A stretch of 64,000 bases of DNA. Origin: Psychrobacter sp. 28M-43 (GTDB lineage: Bacteria > Pseudomonadota > Gammaproteobacteria > Pseudomonadales > Moraxellaceae). Position 1 is the first letter of the stretch. Each line of letters begins with the position of its first letter. This document shows positions 56,753 to 64,000 of this stretch, piece by piece. Position numbers and translations under genes: made by a program. The stretch spans positions 868,001 through 932,000 of the forward strand of contig NZ_CP061739.1 in the NCBI RefSeq assembly GCF_014770435.1, given 5' to 3'. A model generated the notes under the pieces. That model did not search any database and was not told where the DNA came from. It saw only the letters and a list, made by a program, of their open reading frames with translations.

Positions 56753-57979
56753 ATGAAAACCAATAAGTTACCTGAGTCAGCATGGACTGATTCACAGGCA
56801 GCTGGTTCTCAACTTCAGCAGCCTAAGCAATCGCTCAATGACAATGAATATGGCGATGATACGCAACAGACAAATCAAGCTAGTAATGATGCTAGCTATA
56901 ATCACGACAGCTCGAATGGCGAATATTCGCACCATCTGGCAAAAGACACGTCTTCGCAAGACAGCTATTTTGGATACAAAAGCGCCGACAAAAGCCCTAG
57001 GGCAAAAGAGTCAGCTATGAGTAACAATGAGATAAGCAAAGATCTAACAAATAGCAATGAAGACAATCATGATGTGGCTGGTGGCTATAAGTCAGCGCAA
57101 AATAAGCAGCCACAAAAGCTAAATGAAGATGAGCCATTAATGTCAGGACTGTTAGAGGATCAAATAGATAATCTAAACAGTGGTTCTGAACAGACCATCG
57201 ACGCTGAGCAAACGAGTGATGCACCAACAAACAATTCATCTTACAAAGAAATACCGGAGCGCATATTTATGAATGGACTGATCAAACATACAGGCATTGC
57301 CTTAGCGATTATTATACCGTTAGCAGCGTTCTCAGCCTATGCGGCCACGCCGCCAGTGAACATGGCAACTAATAACACGGCAACTAATGGCATGTCTGAT
57401 GACACGATGAGCGAGAAGACCACGACCGATATGCTATCGGTTCAGCCAAGTGATATTATTCATAAATCTGCAAGCACGCCAACTACTGTAGATAACGTAG
57501 ATCTAAATACCTATGCAGGTACTTGGTATGAGATTGGCCGTTTGCCGATGTATTTCCAACGTAAATGTGCAGGCGATGTGACCGCCAACTATGCTCAAAA
57601 AGATGACGGCTCAGGAATCACGGTTACTAATAAGTGTGTGAGCGAGGACGGTTCAGGTATCGTGGCAGAAGGTTTGGCTAAACCAGTCGATGAAAGCGGC
57701 AGCAAACTAAAAGTGACGTTCTTACCAAAGTGGATTCGCTGGATTCCGGTCGGCCGTGCTGATTATTGGGTGCTAGCACGTGATGCAGATTATAAAACTG
57801 CGCTAGTAGGGACGCCTGATAAAAAATACTTATGGCTACTAGCACGCTCGCCAAATATCAGTCAGGAAACGTATACTAAATATCGTCAAATTGCTCAGCA
57901 GCAAGGTTATGACTTAAAAGAGTTTACATTAACGTCACAGAGCAACCAAACGGTAAATTTAGCACCACAAGCGTTATAA
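56753..57979 (+). CDS. Lipocalin (Blc-like) with long disordered N-terminal extension
   Basis: 408 codons. Residues ~1-172 are polar, Ser/Asn/Asp/Gln-rich and unrecognised. Then come a signal-peptide-like helix (IALAIIIPLAAFSAYA) and a lipocalin domain (~248-400) with DLNTYAGTWYEIGRLP, a Cys pair (RKCAGD, TNKCVS) and YLWLLARSP. Bacterial lipocalins bind membrane lipids. An internal ATG at 57269 has GGAG nine bases upstream and would give a normal 236-residue secreted lipocalin, so the true start is uncertain. The first part stays open for 172 codons, which favours real coding. Confidence 0.75.
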   Translation: MKTNKLPESAWTDSQAAGSQLQQPKQSLNDNEYGDDTQQTNQASNDASYNHDSSNGEYSHHLAKDTSSQDSYFGYKSADKSPRAKESAMSNNEISKDLTNSNEDNHDVAGGYKSAQNKQPQKLNEDEPLMSGLLEDQIDNLNSGSEQTIDAEQTSDAPTNNSSYKEIPERIFMNGLIKHTGIALAIIIPLAAFSAYAATPPVNMATNNTATNGMSDDTMSEKTTTDMLSVQPSDIIHKSASTPTTVDNVDLNTYAGTWYEIGRLPMYFQRKCAGDVTANYAQKDDGSGITVTNKCVSEDGSGIVAEGLAKPVDESGSKLKVTFLPKWIRWIPVGRADYWVLARDADYKTALVGTPDKKYLWLLARSPNISQETYTKYRQIAQQQGYDLKEFTLTSQSNQTVNLAPQAL

Positions 57980-58331
57980 CTAAATTTACTACTTTAATTA
58001 AACCATATAGCGATTATTATTTAATAACGTCTCGATAAGGCAGCATATATGGCTGCCTTTATTTTTATTACTAGCTGTATATGAGAACTATATATAAGAG
58101 CTATATACGAGAGTAAAACCTATTATGCACGCTAGCTAATCGGTTACTACTGGCAAAATGAGGCGTTTTAGGCTAAAATCTAGGCGATTCAAATACTCTA
58201 GCGTCAATAACCCATATTGATAGTGGTTGATTATCATATTAGAGTCGCCATTTAGAGCATACACGACCTATCTATTTTACACTTCTTCATATTTTATTGA
58301 TCATACATTACTGACCATAAGGATGTTTCTC
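57980..58331. other. Intergenic region lipocalin gene-gap
   Basis: 352 bp. It holds a terminator at 58037-58069, a short degenerate tandem repeat at ~58077-58111 (three TATATA/GAG-type units), and a possible gap promoter TTGATA (58217-58222) -17 bp- TAGAGT (58240-58245). Confidence 0.45.
58037..58069 (+). terminator. Terminator after the lipocalin gene
   Basis: Stem AAGGCAGC/GCTGCCTT (58037-58044 with 58052-58059), followed by TATTTTTATT. Confidence 0.75.
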
Positions 58332-59765
58332 GTGAGCAACGCTGATACCTTACGCCAATTACATCAAGACCACTTGAGCAACTACAACAATCAAGAGCAA
58401 CAAGCGATTGAGCTTATGGGGCTACTAAACAAGCTCTATAACCAGCAAGACGTACAAGTGACTTTGTTTGGTGAAACGCTAGACTCTACCTCAGTTGGTC
58501 AAATACTTGCTTTACATCAAAAAGTAGCACTACGCGACCATGGTGCCAAAGCTATCGATATCGCTGATACTCTAGCGATGGTAAAAGTTATCTCAGAAAA
58601 TACTGATATTCAAGCCACTCGTATCGATGTTGGTCAATTGATTGCTAATGATACGGACTTACAAACCGCTCTACAGTCTATTAACAACGCTGGTGCTGTA
58701 AACGGCGCGACGGATGTTGTGCTGTATGGTTTTGGCCGTATCGGTCGTATCTTGACTCGTCTGCTATTGTCACAAGCGTCAAGCGCGAAAGGTCTACAAC
58801 TAAAAGCGATCGTTGTGCGTCCAGCCGCTGCTGGTGACTTGGCTAAGCGTATCTCATTGCTTGAGCGTGACTCAATCCATGGCAGATTCTTAGGCGGCAT
58901 CAGTATTGATGATGATAATAACGGCATGATCGTTAATGGTCGTTTTGTACAAGTTATCTATGCCAAAGACCCAAGCGAAATCGACTATACTGCTTATGGT
59001 ATCGACAATGCTCTTGTTATCGATAACACAGGTATCTGGAAAGACGAAGCAGGCCTTGGTAAGCACTTACAGTCTACTGGCGTGAAAAAAGTGTTGCTAA
59101 CAGCACCTGCTGGCGGCGATATCAAAAACGTCGTTTATGGCGTGAACAATGACACCGTTGGTGATGATACGATCGTTAGTGCTGCTAGCTGTACGACCAA
59201 TGCGATTACGCCAACGCTGAATGTATTGAATGATGAGTACGGTATTGTAAATGGTCATGTAGAGACTATTCATTCATTTACCAATGATCAGAACTTAGTT
59301 GATAACTATCATAAAGCAGACCGCCGTGGTCGTAGTGCTGTAATGAACATGGTTATCACTAGTACTGGTGCTGCAAAAGCTGTCGGTAAAGCTTTGCCAG
59401 AATTAAATGGTAAGCTGACGGGTAACGCTATTCGTGTACCAACACCAAACGTCAGCTTAGCAATCTTGAACGTGAATCTGAAAACTGCTCCAGCAAGCGC
59501 TGATGCGTTGAATGAGTTCTTGCGTAAAATGGCTAACAGCAGCACTTGGCAGTCGCAGATTGCATATACGGATTCTACAGAAGCGGTATCAACTGACTTT
59601 GTTGGTACGACTCATGTTGGTATTGTCGATGCTCAAGCTACTATTTTGACTGACAACCAAGCTATCGTATATGTTTGGTATGATAACGAAGTAGGTTATA
59701 GTACTCAGGTATTGCGTTTGGCGACGCAAATGGCCGGAATCAGCTACGCTCAGATTCCAGCATAG
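58332..59765 (+). CDS. gap: Glyceraldehyde-3-phosphate dehydrogenase, long form
   Basis: NAD(P)-dependent GAPDH of ~477 residues, the long type with ~125 extra N-terminal residues seen in Pseudomonas-group bacteria. The Rossmann motif is VVLYGFGRIGRILTR, the catalytic Cys is in SAASCTTNAITP, and the active-site His lies in GHVETIHSFTNDQNL. GTG 58332 is chosen because AAGGA lies eight bases upstream; the open frame back to 58227 is leader sequence. No other glycolytic gene is nearby; a gluconeogenic role is likely but inferred. Confidence 0.93.
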   Translation: MSNADTLRQLHQDHLSNYNNQEQQAIELMGLLNKLYNQQDVQVTLFGETLDSTSVGQILALHQKVALRDHGAKAIDIADTLAMVKVISENTDIQATRIDVGQLIANDTDLQTALQSINNAGAVNGATDVVLYGFGRIGRILTRLLLSQASSAKGLQLKAIVVRPAAAGDLAKRISLLERDSIHGRFLGGISIDDDNNGMIVNGRFVQVIYAKDPSEIDYTAYGIDNALVIDNTGIWKDEAGLGKHLQSTGVKKVLLTAPAGGDIKNVVYGVNNDTVGDDTIVSAASCTTNAITPTLNVLNDEYGIVNGHVETIHSFTNDQNLVDNYHKADRRGRSAVMNMVITSTGAAKAVGKALPELNGKLTGNAIRVPTPNVSLAILNVNLKTAPASADALNEFLRKMANSSTWQSQIAYTDSTEAVSTDFVGTTHVGIVDAQATILTDNQAIVYVWYDNEVGYSTQVLRLATQMAGISYAQIPA

Positions 59766-59887
59766 ATTACTAAATACAGTAGAGCAATAACGTCATACCA
59801 AGTATAGTAGCGCTATCGTGTCATAAGAATGGCGCTGTAGCAGATGCTACTTTGAATAGCTTGGTAGGATTTTAACTGTCATACTTA

Positions 59888-59925
59888 AACACCCGATAGT
59901 CCGATTGATTATCGGGTGTTATTGT
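59888..59925 (+). terminator. Terminator after gap
   Basis: Perfect 11-bp stem AACACCCGATA/TATCGGGTGTT (59888-59898 with 59910-59920). The T-tail is weak (ATTGTC). Confidence 0.6.
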
Positions 59926-60040
59926 CATAATGGGCACTAAGTAAAAGTAGACTTTATACAGTGTTTATTTTGACGCAACAACATAGCAAAACCCCAAAAT
60001 ACAACCGTTGGTTGTAACCAGTTTATAGACTGGATTGTGA

Positions 60041-61261
<1,221 letters not shown>

Positions 61262-61338
61262 GCTAGTATGCTTGAGCAGTTATATTTGAATTGTGAATTT
61301 AATCCCTACAATCAATTAATATGAAAAAAGGAGTTTAT

Positions 61339-62511
61339 ATGGCAGATGACATAGCAAACACGATGGAAGAAGCAAGATTTGTTAAGCAAACTCGCAACTT
61401 TGATATTCAGCGCGTTATTGTCAAAATTGGTTCATCACTATTAACCAATAACGGTCGAGGGCTGGATCGTACTGCCATATATGAGTGGGCAAAGCAAATT
61501 GCTAAGCTGCACAAAAAAGGCGTTGAGGTACTGCTGGTATCATCAGGTGCCGTTGCTGAAGGTGTGGTACGTATGAACCTTGAGGAACGCCCTAAAAAAC
61601 TAGCAGCACTACAAGCCTGTGCTTCTATTGGTCAAATGGGATTGATTGAAACATGGTGGTCAGCTTTGATTCAGCATGGTATTCAAAGCTCGCAGCTCCT
61701 GCTAACTCATGATGACTTGTCTAATCGTAGCCGTTATCTTAACACCACTGGTGCGCTGACCCAGTTATTAGAATGGCGCGTACTACCGGTTATCAATGAG
61801 AACGATACCATCACGATTGATGAGATTAAATTTGGCGACAACGATACCTTGGGTGCGATGGCAGCCGCGATGGTTAATGCTGATTTGTACATTATCTTAA
61901 CCGATCAAGAAGGTGTCTTCACTGATAACCCACGTGATAATCCTGATGCCAAGATGATTCGCCAAGAACGTGCAATGGCGGATTATTTATTTGATATTGC
62001 AGGAGACGGTGGTAAGCTTGGACGCGGTGGTATGTTGACCAAAATCCGTGCTGGACGCCTTGCTGCAATGGGTGGCTGTCCTACCGTTATCGTCAGTGGT
62101 GCTATCGATGACGTTATTACCCGTGTGGTATCAGGCGAAGCTGTAGGTACCTTGCTGACGACTAATGACGAAGATAAAATCATCGCGCGCAAACAGTGGC
62201 TAGCTGCGCATCTACGTATGTCAGGTAGCTTGGTCGTCGATGCAGGTGCTGCAAGAGCATTGACTGAGCACAATAGAAGTTTATTGCCAGTGGGTGTTGT
62301 AGAAGTGCAGGGCGGATTTGATGAAGGTGATGTGGTAGAAATCATCCATCAAGATACAGGTGAACGTATTGCCGTTGGGCAGGTAAACTTCTCATCGAAT
62401 GATGCGCGCCGCGTCGCTCGTGAGCGTACCGAACAGTTCGATAAGATCTTTGGCAGTAGCGAAGAACGTGTCGTCATGGTACACCGTGACAATCTTGCAT
62501 TAACTGTATAG
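61339..62511 (+). CDS. proB: Glutamate 5-kinase
   Basis: First step of proline synthesis. An amino-acid kinase domain (VIVKIGSSLLTNNGRGLD; VSSGAVAEG; NENDTITIDEIKFGDNDTLGA) is followed by a C-terminal PUA domain (~295-375). 390 residues. ATG 61339 is chosen because AAGGAG lies five bases upstream; the frame opens at 61321, and that upstream ATG would place the ribosome site inside the gene. It is likely co-transcribed with obg. Confidence 0.96.
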   Translation: MADDIANTMEEARFVKQTRNFDIQRVIVKIGSSLLTNNGRGLDRTAIYEWAKQIAKLHKKGVEVLLVSSGAVAEGVVRMNLEERPKKLAALQACASIGQMGLIETWWSALIQHGIQSSQLLLTHDDLSNRSRYLNTTGALTQLLEWRVLPVINENDTITIDEIKFGDNDTLGAMAAAMVNADLYIILTDQEGVFTDNPRDNPDAKMIRQERAMADYLFDIAGDGGKLGRGGMLTKIRAGRLAAMGGCPTVIVSGAIDDVITRVVSGEAVGTLLTTNDEDKIIARKQWLAAHLRMSGSLVVDAGAARALTEHNRSLLPVGVVEVQGGFDEGDVVEIIHQDTGERIAVGQVNFSSNDARRVARERTEQFDKIFGSSEERVVMVHRDNLALTV

Positions 62512-62603
62512 CGCTTTTATATAACCTTTTTTATTCAACTTATTTTATCCAGTACGATATCCATTGATAAATATGGATATTGTGCTGTTTTGGAGATTTG
62601 TAC

Positions 62604-63740
62604 ATGAGTGCTTCAGACGGTAGTAACTCGGTTCAGCAACAGTTTGCACCTTTAAAAAATGATAGATTGCTACGTGCATTACGTTTTGAGCCCATCGATA
62701 CCACACCGGTATGGATGATGCGCCAAGCTGGTCGTTATTTGCCAGAATATAAAGCCACTCGTGCTGAAGCTGGTGACTTTATGAGCCTGTGCAAAGATAC
62801 AGATCGCGCTACTGAAGTGACTCTGCAGCCATTGCGCCGTTATGATTTAGATGCTGCCATTTTATTTAGTGATATTTTAACTATCCCTGATGCGATGGGA
62901 TTGGGCTTGTATTTCGAAACAGGTGAAGGTCCTAAATTTAAGCATCCTATTCGTGAGCAGGCTGATCTTGATAGATTGCCAGTGCTTGAGCCAAACGACT
63001 CTTTAGATTATGTAATGCGTGCTGTAACCAGTATTCGTAAAGCATTGAATGGTCAAGTTCCATTATTTGGTTTCTCCGGTAGTCCGTGGACGTTGGCTAC
63101 TTATATGATAGAAGGCGGTAGCTCGAAAGATTATCGTTATACCAAAGGCTTCTTATATAGTAACCCTGATTTTTTACATCAGTTATTAGACAAGCTTGCG
63201 ACGTCAGTTATTGACTATTTAGATGCCCAAATCGTCGCTGGTGCTCAAATTGTACAGATATTCGATAGTTGGGGCGGTGCGTTAGGCCATCGTCAATTTA
63301 TCGAATTCTCACACATTTATAATAAACGTATTGTCGCTGAACTAAAGGAACGTCATCCACAAGTACCTGTAGTGCTATTCACTAAAGGTGGTGGGTTATG
63401 GCTTGATATTCAGGCTGACAGCGAAGCGGACGTGTTAGGTTTAGATTGGACGATGCCGATTGATCGTGCGCGTCAAGTATTGACTGAAAGTCAGCGTCAG
63501 TTGACCAAAAAGCATAAGAAATTGCAAAGCAGCAAAGCTATCCAAGGTAACTTAGATCCAGCGACGTTATACGGTTCGCCTGCGACAATTCGTTCTGAAG
63601 TGAACGCCATGCTTGACCGTGCTTACGCTGACGGTGAAAAGACTGGTTACATAGCAAACTTAGGTCACGGTATCACCCAGTGGGTTAACCCTGACAATGC
63701 CAAAGTGTTTGTGGATGCAGTACACGATTATAAAATTTAA
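62604..63740 (+). CDS. hemE: Uroporphyrinogen decarboxylase
   Basis: Converts uroporphyrinogen III to coproporphyrinogen III in haem synthesis. The N-terminal [26 protein letters not shown] signature, [14 protein letters not shown] with a catalytic Asp, and the [17 protein letters not shown] and NLGHGI motifs are all present. About 378 residues, slightly longer than usual because of a KKHKKLQSS insert near residue 305. ATG 62604 has TGGAGA seven bases upstream, in preference to the in-frame ATG at 62580. Confidence 0.96.
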   Translation: MSASDGSNSVQQQFAPLKNDRLLRALRFEPIDTTPVWMMRQAGRYLPEYKATRAEAGDFMSLCKDTDRATEVTLQPLRRYDLDAAILFSDILTIPDAMGLGLYFETGEGPKFKHPIREQADLDRLPVLEPNDSLDYVMRAVTSIRKALNGQVPLFGFSGSPWTLATYMIEGGSSKDYRYTKGFLYSNPDFLHQLLDKLATSVIDYLDAQIVAGAQIVQIFDSWGGALGHRQFIEFSHIYNKRIVAELKERHPQVPVVLFTKGGGLWLDIQADSEADVLGLDWTMPIDRARQVLTESQRQLTKKHKKLQSSKAIQGNLDPATLYGSPATIRSEVNAMLDRAYADGEKTGYIANLGHGITQWVNPDNAKVFVDAVHDYKI

Positions 63741-63876
63741 GAGTCAGAATATTTAGAGAGTGATTCTGTCTTTGTTCGCATTTGTAGAACTATATAATTT
63801 ATGGAACTGAATGAGTTATAAGCAAATATAGAATCTATCAGTGCATATTTAGTATTTACCAAGAAAAGGGTGTTTT

Positions 63877-64000
63877 ATGATTTCAGCAGCGATCGTCGGT
63901 GGTACAGGCTATACGGGTATTGAGCTCATTCGCTTATTATCTGCTCATCCTGAGGTTTCTATTGATTTATTAACTTCTCGTAGCGAAGCTGGCACTCGTG
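63877..64000 (+). CDS. argC: N-acetyl-gamma-glutamyl-phosphate reductase, 5' part (runs off window)
   Basis: 41 codons visible, beginning [21 protein letters not shown], the nucleotide-binding start of ArgC, followed by [19 protein letters not shown]. Third step of arginine synthesis. AAGGG lies seven bases before ATG 63877. The remainder is outside the window. Confidence 0.9.
   Translation, partial: MISAAIVGGTGYTGIELIRLLSAHPEVSIDLLTSRSEAGTR

Noticed and set aside
58227..58331. N-terminal extension of gap
   Set aside because: It precedes the AAGGA ribosome site at 58319 and contains the putative promoter; residues are not GAPDH-like.

Overview
The window looks like ordinary chromosome of a gammaproteobacterium of the family Moraxellaceae, most likely Psychrobacter. 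This is inferred from gene content and order (long-form gap, amgK-murU beside lptD-surA, a large tamA-tamB pair, cioAB-type oxidase with a DUF2474 partner), moderately AT-rich intergenic DNA, and Ser/Asn/Thr/Asp-rich disordered stretches inserted in many conserved proteins. No search was possible. There is no prophage, insertion sequence, CRISPR array or rRNA.

Layout. 1-4.6 kb: 3' part of rnz, a DUF815 ATPase, a Ser/Thr kinase, a DJ-1/PfpI protein, a ribbon-helix-helix protein, a leftover fragment of a second kinase copy, and tRNA-Leu(UAG). 4.8-8.1 kb: ntrC and ntrB on the minus strand, without glnA. 8.2-21.6 kb: rimO, then the classical translation/isoprenoid/envelope block pyrH-frr-uppS-cdsA-dxr-rseP-bamA-lpxD-fabZ-lpxA, with no skp between bamA and lpxD and no lpxB after lpxA. 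21.9-28.4 kb: a sodium symporter, tgt, a SOUL protein, asd, and a membrane-anchored endonuclease/exonuclease/phosphatase protein. 28.4-28.7 kb: a probable GacA-controlled, CsrA-binding small RNA. 28.8-35.7 kb: surA and lptD, divergent from amgK-murU. 35.9-38.6 kb: bd-type oxidase operon with a 38-residue third gene. 39-45.4 kb: a lipase-like lipoprotein, a TPR-like periplasmic protein, coq7, and an LplT-like MFS carrier. 45.9-54.5 kb: tamA-tamB. 54.7-54.9 kb: a Fur-type hemP. 55.2-64 kb: a MutT/ThiE-like fusion, a lipocalin, gap, obg, proB, hemE, and the start of argC.

The dominant theme is outer-membrane construction: lipid A (lpxD, fabZ, lpxA), OMP assembly (bamA, surA, tamA, tamB), LPS insertion (lptD), envelope-stress proteolysis (rseP), isoprenoid and phospholipid precursors (dxr, uppS, cdsA) and peptidoglycan recycling (amgK, murU). 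A second theme is regulation: NtrBC for nitrogen, Fur for hemP, and the candidate Gac/Rsm RNA.

The most interesting signal is at 28398-28652. It consists of an 18-bp site matching the GacA consensus in all but the last base, a -10 box about 45 bp further on, about 180 nt carrying four GGA motifs (one in the loop of a 5-bp hairpin), and a strong terminator. This is the architecture of RsmX/Y/Z RNAs.
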